Shown one piece after another: positions 1-11,149 of a stretch of DNA of 64,000 nucleotides. The notes under the pieces were generated by a model. The model was not told where the DNA came from. It was given only the letters and a program-made list of their open reading frames with translations, and searched no databases. The DNA is from Rhypophila decipiens. Taxonomy: Eukaryota; Ascomycota; Sordariomycetes; Sordariales; Naviculisporaceae. How positions within the stretch are numbered: position 1 is the stretch's first letter; every line of letters begins with the position of its first letter. The DNA lies in the NCBI GenBank assembly GCA_033297075.1, contig MU858134.1:95094-159093 (forward strand), given 5' to 3'. The position numbers and the translations under genes were made by a program.

Positions 1-229
1 CCCCACGACGACGGCAGATCTCTCTCTTGAGCAGCAGCAGCAACAGCTCCTGGCGTTCGACGAGCAACGAGCAACGAACCCGTTGGTGCCTGTTCTTGAT
101 GATACCAGAGACCGACCCTCCAGTCTATAACAAAATCGGCGAATCTGTTTCAACTCGTCTCTCGACTACCAATCTTAGCTGCCTTTTTTGCGCCACGGCC
201 GGCTCGGGTGCCCTGCCTATACAGACAAA
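1..229 (+). other. upstream leader of the first gene
   Basis: There is no convincing coding region before the ATG at 230. The stretch has a run of CAG/CAA triplets near 30-50 and otherwise looks like promoter and 5' UTR. An upstream ATG at 188 is in frame with the gene, but it would add a 14-residue tail with no family resemblance. Confidence 0.4.
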
Positions 230-3200
230 ATGGCGTGGCCAGACAAGGACACGATACAAATGATTGAAGAAGTCACGATGATCAAGGACCATGCTTTACT
301 TGCTCGGGCGCTGAAAAAACATGGGGGCGACGCGGAGAAGGTTGTTGATGAGTTTTGCACAATTGAAGGAAGCGCATTTGCAGCGAAGTACGGGGACGAA
401 TGGGCGGAAAGTGCATTTACGTCCAACCGCGAAGGCCATGCACCGACGTCGGCCCCAAACCCAGGTGAGCTTTGGCCCTTCTGAATCTGACAGCATCGGC
501 GCTCTAAACGCTAACATGGCGCCGCCATAGCCTTTAGAATTGAGTCGGAGGACCCGGTTTTATATGGAACAACCCCTGGAGCCCGTCCGCCGTCAAGGGC
601 CGACGCTCGCAGCCAATCGCCTCTTTCTTGGATGGGTGCGCAGTTGGCAACCGGAAATGTTGAGACTGTTGACACTCGCGCCGCCCAGGCCCGGTATGAG
701 ACGGATTACGAGGTGGCGATATGGCTTTCACGGCGGGACGCAGCTAGAGCAGCTAGAGAAGCTAAATCACAACTCGTACCAGCCGAAAGATCGGAGTATC
801 CAGACATTCAGTGGGCCGTGGCGAAGTACGACCCCGACCCGGCACCACCCGACAGGAAAAAGATTGACGGGATTCCCGTGTTCTTGCGGTGCCGATCCGA
901 GGAACATCAACATCGGGTAGGCGGCCTTTTGACTGTCTTCCATTCGATCCCGGGTATGCGAAATGCTCTGCTTCGCATTAAGGCTGGCCTGAAGCCGGGT
1001 GAGAGGCCGGGTGAGAAGGCGTATGGCTACGGGAAACATCCTGAATGGTGGAAAGGGCAGCTTATACTTCCACCAGAACTCCAGCAGACGAAAGACTGGT
1101 TGGCGGCGAAAGGCAGCCCCGGCGCCGATAACATTTTCCCGCCGTGGGAAGACGAACTTCATCGATTAGTGGCCTTTTTGGACTTATCGCACCGCAGCTA
1201 CGGGACAGCAGACATCTTGGCCCGCTGTCGCCTCCCCAATCTGCAACTGGACGGTGAATCTCCAGAGTCCGCTTTCTTGATAAACTTAAAAAAAGCTACA
1301 GCTCCAGACATCTCTACAGGGGATGATGCACCCGGGCTCGACCACTGGCCGCATTGCTTTGTCTGGGACATAAAAGCGGATGACATGGATGACAAGCAGA
1401 CCATATATGATTTATGGGACACGAAATTCTTTAGGGAGGACGATCCAGTTGCTCCAATCACGTGTCCCCCCGAGGTGTTCGTGTTTCGGTTTGGGGACCA
1501 AGACGGCTCGGAAGACCAAAAGATTGAAATTCCCGAGACATTCTTCATCGACCGGTATCTGGAGAAAAATCGAGATAAGGTCTTGAAAAGCCGCCAGAAG
1601 CTTAAGGAAGTTGAGGGTGTTTTTGGCAAGATTTACAGACGCGAAGCCGAACTGGGAGAATTGGGGGAATGGGTGAACCCGAGGACCGGGAAGACACTGG
1701 ACCGCAAAGTTCTCTTGGAGAAATCGATTGAGGATTGTCGACGCCGAATTGCTAGCATAAGAAAACGGGCTGTCTGGAGGGAGCACGAGGAGAACCGCTC
1801 TGCACAACACACTCATGCCCACTGCCAGGCTTGCGACTGGGATCGTTATCCACCCGAAGATGATCCCCAAGGTCGTCCCGAAGCGACATTGGACCCCGAT
1901 GAACAGAAACATGTTCAATTCTACGAAGGGAAGATAAGACAGATGCAGAAGAGCCTGGCTGATATCGAGCACCCTTTAAAGAGTGAGTGTTCTGTCCTCC
2001 TGGCAGCAAGCAGTACAAGTTGAATTGACGCTTCACCCTTCTAGAAATACAAGCCGAAAAGGCAAAGTTGCGAGAATTGGTCGACAAGCTAAAGTTGACA
2101 GATCCGAAGCCTGACATCAAATGGAATCCAACTAACAAGTATACCCTCATGGGGATCGTTCCCAACACAAAACATCTCTTCATCCGAATTCGGGAGCAGG
2201 GGCAGGAGCCGGAGGTGAAGGCCAGCAATCAGTGGATTGAGATGCGGTTCCAGGACAATACTGTATCGCCCGAGGTAAGCCCTGGGCCGCAGCGCGTACA
2301 GTGAAAACATCCATATGCTAACACTCAGCCCAGTCGGTATCCTTCGAACATGCGTGTAAACAAAGTCTTGGACGGGGAGAAAGCCCTTATTTTATATATG
2401 CGACCGAGAAAGCGATGGCAGAGGAACCAGCACTCCTGACGGATGCTCTCAATACCTTTGTGAGGCTCGATAATGGCAGCTTCAAAGAAGAACTAGATGA
2501 ATACGAGGCCAGTAAAACGCCGCTCGAGAGGAAACTGAGGAAACGCCGTTCTGGTTGTATAGATGACACCATTTCGTCGGAATCAAAGAGGATCCAACGC
2601 TCGCCCAGCACAGAATCGGTAGACTCGATGAAGCCCGAGCCCGGCGATGACCAGAGTCTGTACGATGTTGAGGAAAAGTTGGCCAGGGGTGTTAGGGAGT
2701 CATTGGCCATGACCAAGAGTGTCAGTGCCGAACAGGTCGACTCCGAGATGGCAGATGTCTTTGGGCACCCCCCGGAGCAGGAGGCCACGTCGCCGGACGC
2801 GGGTGGTGGTGGACTCAAGGGCGGCAGCAACAGGTTGCGCCGCTTAAAGGTTCATACACCCAAGCAACAACGGGTCGGCCCCACATCTGCACCCTCAACG
2901 TTTCTGAATCAAGGAAAGGAGAATAAAAAAATCCCTGAGGACATTTCAATGAAAAGTGCTGAGTCTGGTACCGATGAATAGGATGAGGAGGACAGAATAT
3001 TCCAGCTTGATTTCTATTATTTGCATCCAGACATCCTGTCACTCCACACAAATGATAAAGACAAGAGTGGCAGGACACCGACGCGAAGTGAATTGGAGGG
3101 CAGCAACCCGAGGGCCAGTGTGCTGAAACCTCCCCCACAGGAGCGGGACTTCGAGGGCGATGAGGAGGCGGACGTCCCTGCCGACTTTGACTACTTTACC

Positions 3201-3605
3201 GACACGGAGATAACAACAAATAATAGTCCGCCGAGAGGTCGCCCTGGTTCACAGACTGGTGCTCGGCTGGACGAGACAAATAATAGCGTGACTACCACCA
3301 TTACTTACCAGAAACCCGGTACCAAACCCCCAGTCTATTTGGCCGGTTCATTTTCAGATCCCCCATGGCGGGAGGTCCTGGAGATGGAGTACAAATGCGT
3401 TGAGTACAAATACGTTGACGGTGTCCGTCGGGAGTATGTGTTTGAAAAGGATATACAAGGCGAACCCGGCACCAGAATCCAATACAAGTTTCGTATTGGT
3501 GATATTATTGACGGCGAATGGTGGGTTTGGGATGACGACAAACCCACGGTCAAGGATATATGGGAGAATGTGAACAATGAATTGGTGGTGCCGAGGTCGC
3601 ACTAG
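230..3605 (+). CDS. UBA/UIM-type ubiquitin-binding protein fused to an AMPK-type glycogen-binding (CBM48-like) domain
   Basis: Proposed exons are 230-464, 531-1982, 2045-2274, 2334-2967 and 3031-3605, giving 1041 aa. The start at 230 has a good fungal context (acaaaATGg). Residues 1-45 look like a UBA helix bundle. The central part, with PETFFIDRYLEKN and WVNPRTGKTLDR, matches the filamentous-fungal family annotated as ubiquitin interaction motif proteins. A UIM-like helix (VEEKLARGVRESLA) and a long acidic, Ser-rich linker follow. The last 100 or so residues (YQKPGTKPPVYLAGSFSDPPW, then IQYKFRIG and EWWVWDDD) match the AMPK1_CBM/CBM48 glycogen-binding fold. The first three introns have good donors and phases. 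The fourth (2968-3030, 63 nt) is inferred: without it, translation stops at TAG 2979. If the stop is real, the product is 854 aa and the glycogen-binding part has no ATG of its own. Function is not known beyond likely ubiquitin and glycan binding. Confidence 0.7.
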
Positions 3606-4170
3606 CTCACGGGGATGGGAGGCATGCATGGCGAGGAAGCGCAGTGGTTCAAATGAATTTGAGAGGTTATGGTAGAATAGTATGTTATTGGGTATCGTAT
3701 TGTTTGGAGGCAAGCAAGCATCAGCGTCATTTTTGGGTTTTGGTACCAAGTTCTCACCTCACTCAGCGTGGGACCTAACTGGTGGTGAGGTCTTTTTACT
3801 CGGGAGGTAGATAGACGGCTGTGTTTTGTACATTGCAGACACACACATAGCGAGATGAATAAGTACATATATGCATTGATACCGGCAACAGCAGGTATCT
3901 ATCCTCAAACCTGGTCCTGCATTTCGTGAAGTGATATGTAAGACGAGGTTTTCTGCCATGGCTGTTGACTGAAACATGTACACTCACTCAGAAATCATGG
4001 GCACCAGTGTCGCGTGTATATAAGGTGAGAGACGGGGAAGAGGGACTTGGGACAGAAAGGGAGAAGAGGAACAACAGATGATAAGTGGGAAGAAACGACA
4101 TCAGATTAGACAGGAAAGTAAGCAAATGATGAGAACTCCAGAAGGGTATGAAAAGAAAAAAAAAAGGTAA
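3606..4170. other. intergenic, 3' flank of the first gene
   Basis: No gene is visible here. The stretch carries the 3' UTR of the preceding gene and ends in A-rich sequence (about 4150-4166). On the minus strand that A-rich run reads as the T-run Pol III terminator of the tRNA-Gly gene. Confidence 0.5.
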
Positions 4171-4276
4171 TGCGACGTTCAAGAATCGAACTCGAATCCT
4201 ACGCAGGCTTACACTTGACCTTCTTTGAGAGGGTAAGTGTGGGAAGCGTAGATGCTAACCATTACACCAACGTCGC
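4171..4276 (-). tRNA. tRNA-Gly(UCC) with intron
   Basis: Read on the minus strand, the 7-bp acceptor stem GCGACGT/ACGTCGC is perfect. It is followed by a D-arm (TGGTGTAATGGTTAGCA), an anticodon stem CTACG/CGTAG and a T-arm with TTCGAGTTCGATTC. The anticodon loop reads CTTCC, giving anticodon UCC (Gly). About 34 nt interrupt the loop just 3' of the anticodon, the usual site of nuclear tRNA introns. An oligo-T terminator follows. The discriminator base is A. The exact intron ends are uncertain by a base or two. Confidence 0.88.
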
Positions 4277-5030
4277 TTGTTTGTCTTACTACCGGGCGGC
4301 TTTGTTGGTATTAAAGGAGGATTGGTGTTTCATAAAGGGAGGACCGAATGGGTGGAAGGGGCCGAAAGAACGAGCTGGGGGAAAAGGCGCTGCGGGTGAT
4401 AGCCTCGGCTTACCATATACTGCCGGGCTAATAAGGGGACAATCCATAATTATCGGTAGCTGAATGTACGACGGCACACTACTAATGGAAGGTTATGGAA
4501 ACAATGGCTACACGGGTCCGATACATACTCGAGAGGATCTCAGTTGATGGCTGGCTTCAAGAGTACAGCCCTCCTAGGTAATCGTAGCTGCGGTATGGAC
4601 ATGGAAGCTCGGGGAGAGAGAAGGGTCAGGTATATTATTTGCTGAACAGGTAAAAAGGATAGGAACAAAAGCAGAGTTTAATTTTTTATTATGCTTTTTT
4701 AAAAACTTAAAAAAGTGATACCAGCTTGAACCGACCATGCCCCTCATACAGTGATGATGACAGCGGGGTCGAACAAGGGTAATTAGCTCCCGGCACCGAA
4801 GCTGCTAGAGCTCCTCCTGCCAACCATCACCAACTACGTAACCGGCAACCGATCCTCATCTTTACAGCCTCGAGAATCCTACGATCGCGACGATAAACCA
4901 TCGTTGAATACTGAACATATTCTTCATATATCACCCTACCATACGCCAAACTCTAGCAACAAGCCCAGAAGACCGACAGACAGCAGCAACAACCCAACCG
5001 CCCCGCCACCAGGGCATCCACCCACCCAAA
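4277..5030. other. intergenic, upstream region of GET4
   Basis: No coding region is supported. The stretch holds an AT-rich patch near 4675-4715 and a CA-rich leader (about 4900-5030) running into the GET4 start, consistent with a promoter and 5' UTR. Confidence 0.45.
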
Positions 5031-6100
5031 ATGTCCAACCCAAAGGTAGAAAGAATAATCGCCCGCCTCCAACGACGCATAACGGAAGGCGCAGAAGGCG
5101 AGCAGTACGAAGCCGGCCAAGAGACCCGCGTCGTCGCAGCACGATATACGAAATCCGAAAACTGGCCAGCGGCAATCGACATCCTCTTCAACGTCTCGCA
5201 GTCCTTGCTCAAAGCCGGTGCCGGCGGAAGCGGCGGGGACCTGGCCTGCCTGCTGGTAGACGTCTACAACAAATCCGAGACCACGCCCGATGCCACCTCC
5301 AAGGGACGACTCTTGACTTTGCTACGGCTGTTTGATGCCGGTGAGCCGACTAGGAAGAAGTTTGTCAAGAGTGTTTTTGAGTTAGTCTACCTTCACCCCT
5401 CTCTTCCCTAAAGCTGAAGTACTGATAAACAAAAAGATGGTCCCGCAAACACGGCAGCTACCCAGCCGGCGATCCCGAAATGCACCACGTGGTAGGATCA
5501 ATCTTTGCCTCGGAGCACGAAACAGACGAGGCAGAACGACACCTCATCCTCGGCACCAAAGAATCCCCCGAGATCCTCACGCGGATGGAATACGAGTGGT
5601 ACAAGGAAGACGACGAAGGCCCGCACATGGCACCCGTCTACTGCGCACGAGCGGTCCTCCCCTACCTCCTAATCGCCAACGTGCGCGCGGCGAACATTTC
5701 GTACAGGACCTTCATCTCGGCCCTGAGCTCGGATAACAAGGGATTGAGCGTGCAGGATGTGAGTTCCCAGGGGGCGGATATTCGCATCTTTCCGAGCTTG
5801 CCGTTGTTGAACTTTTTGGGCTTGTTGTTGCTTGCTGTGCAAAAGGGGAATCCGGAATTGTTTCGGCAGCTGAAGAGTAAATATGGGAGTCATATACAGG
5901 AGCTGGGGGGCGCGTGGGATGGTGCGCTGGAGATGATTGCTGAGATGTACTTTGGGATTCAGAGGCCGAGGCAGAGTAACCCATTGTTTGACATGATGGG
6001 GAGCTTGTTTGGTGGTGGAGGAGGAGGGGGAGCGGCGGCCGGTGGAAGACCGCCTGTGAGGAGGGTTGAACCTGCGCCTGCTGCTGAGGGGTTGGATTAG
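5031..6100 (+). CDS. GET4: Golgi-to-ER traffic protein GET4 (guided entry of tail-anchored proteins)
   Basis: Exons 5031-5380 and 5437-6100 encode 337 aa; the 56-nt intron has a GTTAGT donor and AAAAAG acceptor. The protein is an alpha-helical repeat protein of the GET4 (DUF410/C7orf20) family. Recognisable stretches are WPAAIDILFNVSQSLLKAG, the WSRKHGSYPAGDPEMHH segment across the splice, the ARAVLPYLLIANVRAAN helix and LPLLNFLGLLLLAVQKGN. In yeast and animals GET4 is cytosolic, pairs with GET5 and hands tail-anchored membrane proteins from SGT2 to GET3. The C terminus has the usual fungal FDMMGSLFGG followed by a Gly/Ala-rich tail. Length is normal. The start is the first ATG in a CA-rich leader (cccaaaATGt). 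Confidence 0.93.
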
Positions 6101-6265
6101 AGATCATGGATTCCTAGGTGGAGGAGATTATTTCCTGGCAAAAACCAAAAGCAGGCGAGTTGATGATTTTCATTAGGGTAATACGATGCATGGTGTGTTT
6201 ATAGGTTCATTAACGGGGCACCTGACATTCTACTAATCCTCTTCTTCTGCTGCTGCTTTCATGTT

Positions 6266-7027
6266 TTATTGAAGCCGGGGAGGATCTTCTCGTTCATACA
6301 TCCAGTTATCCTCAGCCAAAGCAGCTACCTTGGCCCTCAAACTTGCCCTCACGGCTTCCAACAGCTCTGTTTGAATCGAGGAATCAATCTTTAGCCTTTT
6401 TCTCATCAAACACCCCGGTGTTGTTTCGTTGGCATTACGGAACTGACCTTCTGGCTGAACAGGTATACTATTCTGATCAATCTGGTGCTGTCTCACGGCC
6501 TCGGCTAGTCGTTTGCGTTCTCGTTCGTTCTCTTGTTCTGTGTCGAGGTTCATCTCGTCCATGTCGTCGAGGGGAGGGGTGGGCGGGTCTTGGAGGTAGA
6601 TTTCGCCGTTTGTGTCGCGGATTACGATGTCACCTCCTCCTCCTCCTACTCCGCCTGGGAATTCTGGGCCGGTTTGTCCGGTGGTGGTGTTGGTTGTTGT
6701 TGTTGTTGTGTGGGTGGTTCCTGAGCGTGATCGACTGTGAGTAGTTTGACCTTGGATGTGGCCTTGTCCATCTAGGCGGAGAGTCTCGGCTGATGTTGAG
6801 GAGGAGGAGGCTGAGGATGCCGCTGAGCTGCCTGTGGGTCGTCGGGTGAGTTGGCTTTGGAAGAGGTTCCGGCGGACCGAGTTGTTGATTGTTGACTGTT
6901 GTTGCTGTTGTTGTGAGGGACCGCGTCCACTTCCAGCGCCGCCGCCGCCGGGGACTGGACCTCCGGCTCCGGTCATGCTCATGTTTGTTCCTTGTCGGGG
7001 CGGAGCTGATGGGTGCCGCCGGTCCAT
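6266..7027 (-). CDS. hypothetical low-complexity protein
   Basis: A single exon of 253 aa starts from ATG 7027 (aatccATGG, a good context); the open frame extends 60 nt further upstream but without an ATG. The N-terminal two thirds is low complexity: Gly-rich, a poly-Gln run, Ser and Thr runs. The last 90 residues look folded or helical: an acidic patch DDMDEMNLDTEQENERERKRLAEAV and then KRLKIDSSIQTELLEAVRASLRAKVAALAEDNWMYE split across two helices. I do not recognise the family. The C-terminal helices give the best reason to believe it is real. An upstream exon is possible, because a C-rich tract ending in CAG precedes the ATG. It is divergent to the DNA polymerase delta gene. Confidence 0.55.
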   Translation of the reverse strand: MDRRHPSAPPRQGTNMSMTGAGGPVPGGGGAGSGRGPSQQQQQQSTINNSVRRNLFQSQLTRRPTGSSAASSASSSSTSAETLRLDGQGHIQGQTTHSRSRSGTTHTTTTTTNTTTGQTGPEFPGGVGGGGGDIVIRDTNGEIYLQDPPTPPLDDMDEMNLDTEQENERERKRLAEAVRQHQIDQNSIPVQPEGQFRNANETTPGCLMRKRLKIDSSIQTELLEAVRASLRAKVAALAEDNWMYEREDPPRLQ

Positions 7028-7778
7028 GGATTTCTTGGAGGGGTGAGTGAGACTGGGGGGGGGGAGTGTGGTTGATGAGTTTGTCAATTAGGAAGGCGGG
7101 TGACGGAATTCCTTTTTTTTCAGATGATAGGCCTTTCAGAAATTATGAGGGAGCTGAAGTTCCTGTTTGTTTTCTTTCGCTCTCAGCGCTGTCAAGCAGT
7201 GGTTGCCAAGCGTTATCAGTATAACACGATATCAGTGCCGTCCGGGTTGTTTGATGGCGGGGTAAAATACGGTATTGTAACGAACGTCTAGACAGCACGC
7301 GCAGTCACGTGCTCCAGCGTCGTAAAATTGAGCTGCATTTTTCATGACCATCTTTTGATTGCGAATTTATTACTTCTCCTCAATCTCCAATTCCTGCATG
7401 CGAAATACCGCTCATCCAGAAATACTGTGTATCCATGATGTGTTGTGTCCTGACATGTCTGCAGGGATGGTTAGTGGTCAATTAAACTCTGGCGTAAAGT
7501 CGCGTACAGTGGGGCCGTCACGTCGCGTCGCTCTAAGCACAAGGAGATCCGTACCATTCCCGTTCTTTGATCCCATCCCCCACAACTTTGCTTCAAAGAC
7601 CTTGAGCTCTTGTCGCTATTATCCGCGAATTTTGTGTGGACAGGCATTGGCTTCAGATGACTGATTGATCCAGCTTGCCTCATTCATGCTATTTGTCTCT
7701 TGATTTTTTGACGACTTTGTCGACCCGGTTCTGTACATTGAGCTCCCCGGTCTCTAAGCCCCTTCATCCACCATATCA
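7028..7778. promoter_or_regulatory. shared upstream region between divergent genes
   Basis: These 751 bp separate the hypothetical gene on the minus strand from the POL3 start on the plus strand. No gene is supported. An ACGCGCAGTCACGTG segment near 7296 and ACGTCGCGTCG near 7521 resemble MluI-box/ACGCGT-like cell-cycle elements only loosely, so a specific factor is not claimed. Confidence 0.3.
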
Positions 7779-10700
7779 ATGGCGCCCGCCGCCACGATGC
7801 TTCCACAGAAGCGTGTCTTTGGCGAGGCATCAAGCGCCCGTCGCAATATTCCAGCCTCTCCATCCTCAGTCAAGAAGAGAAAGCTCGATGCTGGCACCAA
7901 ACCCGCCCCGCGATTCACCAGTTCGCAAAATTACAAAGGCAGACTCCCCTCCAGCCAGCCCAAGAGCGCATTCGAGAGCGAGGTGCTCGAACGGATGAGC
8001 CAGGACATCAACGAACTCAAACAAAACAATTCCGAAAAAGACCAGGCATGGGACCGACCTCCGATACCCGACGATTTCGAGCCTTCCAAGCATGCCCTCA
8101 GTTTCCAAGCCATCGAGGCCGAGGAAGGCACAATCCATGGCGGCCAGGCCGCCGTCAAGCTGTTCGGCGTCACCGAGCTCGGCAACTCGGTCTTATTGCA
8201 TGTCAAGGACTTTAAACACTACCTCTACGTCCCCGCTCCCATTTCTTTCAGCGCCGAGGACTGCCCCAAGTACCAGGCATATCTCGAGGCACAGCTTGCC
8301 ATGCACACCACCGTCATCCACTCTGTGAACTTGACCATGAGGGAGAATATATACGGGTTCCAGGGCAACACGCAAAATCCGTACATCAAGGTCTCGGTTA
8401 CAGACCCAAAATTCATCAACAAAGTCCGGACCTGTATCGAAAAGGGCGACGCCAATTGGAAGGGCATGTGGAAGAGTGCCGATGGGACCATCATGACGTT
8501 TGACAACATCCAGTATCTGCTGCGGTTCATGGTGGACTGCTCGATTGCCGGCATGTCCTGGGTCGAAGCCCCTGCCAACAGATATCAGCTCGTGAGGGAC
8601 AAGCAGTCCAATTGTCAGATCGAGGCCGAAATCAGCTACCGCGACCTCATCGCACATAAGCCTGTCGGGGAATGGTCCAAGATGGCACCGCTAAGAATCC
8701 TCTCTTTCGATATCGAGTGCGCTGGCCGCAAAGGTATCTTTCCCGAGGCCAACCACGATTCCATCATCCAGATTGCCAACGTTGTGACGAGATACGGAGA
8801 GAAGAAGCCCTTTGTGCGCAACGTCTTCTGTCTCGACACAACCAGCTCCATCGTCGCCACACAGATTCTCTCGTACGACAAGGAAGAACGGATGCTCCAC
8901 GAGTGGCGGGATTTTCTCGAGAGAGTAGACCCTGATATTATCACGGGCTACAATATCGCGAACTTCGATTTTCCCTATCTCCTCGACCGAGCAAAGCATC
9001 TCAAAGTAAAGGATTTCGAATACTGGTCGCGAACAAGGGTCAAGTCGGTCGCCAAAGAGACCAACTTCTCTAGCAAACAAATGGGAAACCGTGATACGAA
9101 AGCCACCAACACCAACGGTCGTCTCCAGCTGGATATGCTTCAGCTGGTGCAGAGAGATCACCAGCTTCGAAGCTACACACTGAACTCGGTCTGTTCTCAC
9201 TTCTTGGGCGAGCAAAAAGAGGATGTTCACCACTCAATGATCACCGAGCTCTTTGAGGGCACGCCAGAGTCGAGACGTCGTTTAGCACTCTACTGCTTGA
9301 AAGATGCTTACCTTCCTCAGCGCCTGATCGATAAGCTCTCTTGCATCGAAAACTACACGGAAATGGCCAGAGTCACGGGCGTACCATTCAACTTTCTCCT
9401 CTCCAGAGGACAGCAAGTCAAGTTTCTGAGCCAGCTCTTCCGCAAGGCCTTGGAACAGAAACTCGTTATCCCCAATATTCGAGCCGAGTCAAGCGAAGAG
9501 CAGTATGAAGGTGCCACCGTCATCGAGCCAACAAGAGGATATTATGATGTTCCCATCGCCACACTCGATTTCGCTTCCCTGTATCCCAGTATCATGCAGG
9601 CACATAACCTCTGCTACACTACCTTGATCAAGAAGAGAGATATCGAAAAGTGGAATTTGAAGAAAGACGAGGACTATATTGTTACTCCAAATGGAGACAT
9701 GTTTGTGACAACCAAACAGAGAAAGGGGCTGTTAGCGCAGATTTTGGAGGAATTGCTGTCAGCCAGAAAGCAAGCCAAGCGAGAATTGGCGGTCGAGACA
9801 GACCCGTTCAAGAAGGCTGTGCTCAACGGTCGGCAGCTTGCCTTGAAGATCAGCGCCAACTCTGTTTACGGACTGACGGGAGCCACCAACGGCAAGCTTC
9901 CTTGTTTGGAAATTGCCAGCAGCACGACTGCTTTCGGTCGTCAGATGATTGAGAGGACCAAGACAGAAGTCGAGCAGCGATACACCATTGCCAATGGGTA
10001 TTCCCACGATGCGCAAGTCATCTATGGTGATACTGATTCCGTCATGGTCAAGTTTGGCACGAATGATCTTGCAGAGGCTATGAAGCTTGGTGAGGATGCA
10101 TCGCAGTTTGTTTCGGGCAAGTTCGTCAAGCCCATCAAGCTGGAGTTCGAAAAAGTGTATTTCCCGTACCTCTTGATCAACAAGAAGCGCTACGCCGGGT
10201 TGTACTGGACGAAGCCGGAAAAGTACGACAAGATGGACACCAAGGGTATTGAGACGGTCCGCCGTGATAATTGTTTGCTTGTTCAGACCGTCATTGAGAA
10301 GGTCCTCCGCATGATTCTGATTGATCGGGATGTGCCTGGAGCACAAGAGTAAGTCAGGCCATTGAAGATTCAAATTAGAGTCAAACGAACACTAACCCCA
10401 AGGACAGATACGTAAAAGACACCATCTCGGAGCTCCTCCAGAACAGGGTTGACATGTCGAAACTGGTCATCACCAAAGCCCTCACAAAAGATGACTACGC
10501 AGCCAAGCAAGCCCACGTCGAGCTGGCCCACCGAATGAAGAAGCGCGACGCAGGCTCTGCCCCTGGTCTCGGTGACCGTGTCGCCTACGTCATGATCAAG
10601 GGCGCCGCGGGCTCAAAGAACTTTGAGCGCTCCGAAGACCCCATCTACGTGCTGGAACACAACGTGCCCATCGACACCAAGTACTACCTGGATAACCAGC

Positions 10701-11149
10701 TGGCCAAGCCATTGGGCCGTATCTTTGAGCCCATCCTCGGCGAGACAAAAGCCAAGTCGCTGCTCACAGGCGCACACACGCGTGCGATTTCAGTGGCAGC
10801 GCCTACGATAGGTGGTCTGATGAAATTCGCGAAAAAGACGCAGACGTGTATGGCTTGCAAGAAGCCTCTCACGGGCAAAGAAGAGGCACAAGGCGCGGTG
10901 TGCAAAGACGACGGGAACCGAGTGGGCGAGTTGTATAAAAAGACGCTGGATAAGGTGTCTGATCTGGAGGTGAGGTTTGGGAGGCTGTGGACGCAGTGCC
11001 AGCGGTGCCAGGGGAGCATGCATTGCGAGGTGATCTGCAGCAGCAAGGATTGTCCTATTTTTTATATGAGGATGAAGGCCAAGAAGGACTTGGAGGATGC
11101 GAATAAGGAGCTGGGACGGTTTGATTTTGATCAGGCTGCGCTGTGGTAA
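7779..11149 (+). CDS. POL3: DNA polymerase delta catalytic subunit (POL3/CDC2 family)
   Basis: Exons 7779-10348 and 10408-11149 encode 1103 aa, the family's usual length. The intron has a GTAAGT donor, ACTAAC branch and GACAG acceptor. The B-family DNA polymerase carries the proofreading exonuclease: Exo I SFDIEC near residue 310, then [14 protein letters not shown]. It also carries the polymerase motifs [15 protein letters not shown] near 596, [12 protein letters not shown] and YGDTDS near 749. The C-terminal domain has two Cys clusters: CMACKKPL from about 1004 (zinc) and [14 protein letters not shown] from about 1054 (the [4Fe-4S] motif that docks the B subunit). The N terminus has a basic, NLS-like VKKRKLD. 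Catalytic residues are intact. It is the replicative lagging-strand polymerase and acts in the nucleus with PCNA. A second in-frame ATG lies six codons downstream (7797). Confidence 0.97.

Noticed and set aside
3021..3605. Independent gene for the glycogen-binding domain
   Set aside because: The frame has TTG at 3021 and no ATG before the middle of the domain, so it needs an upstream exon.
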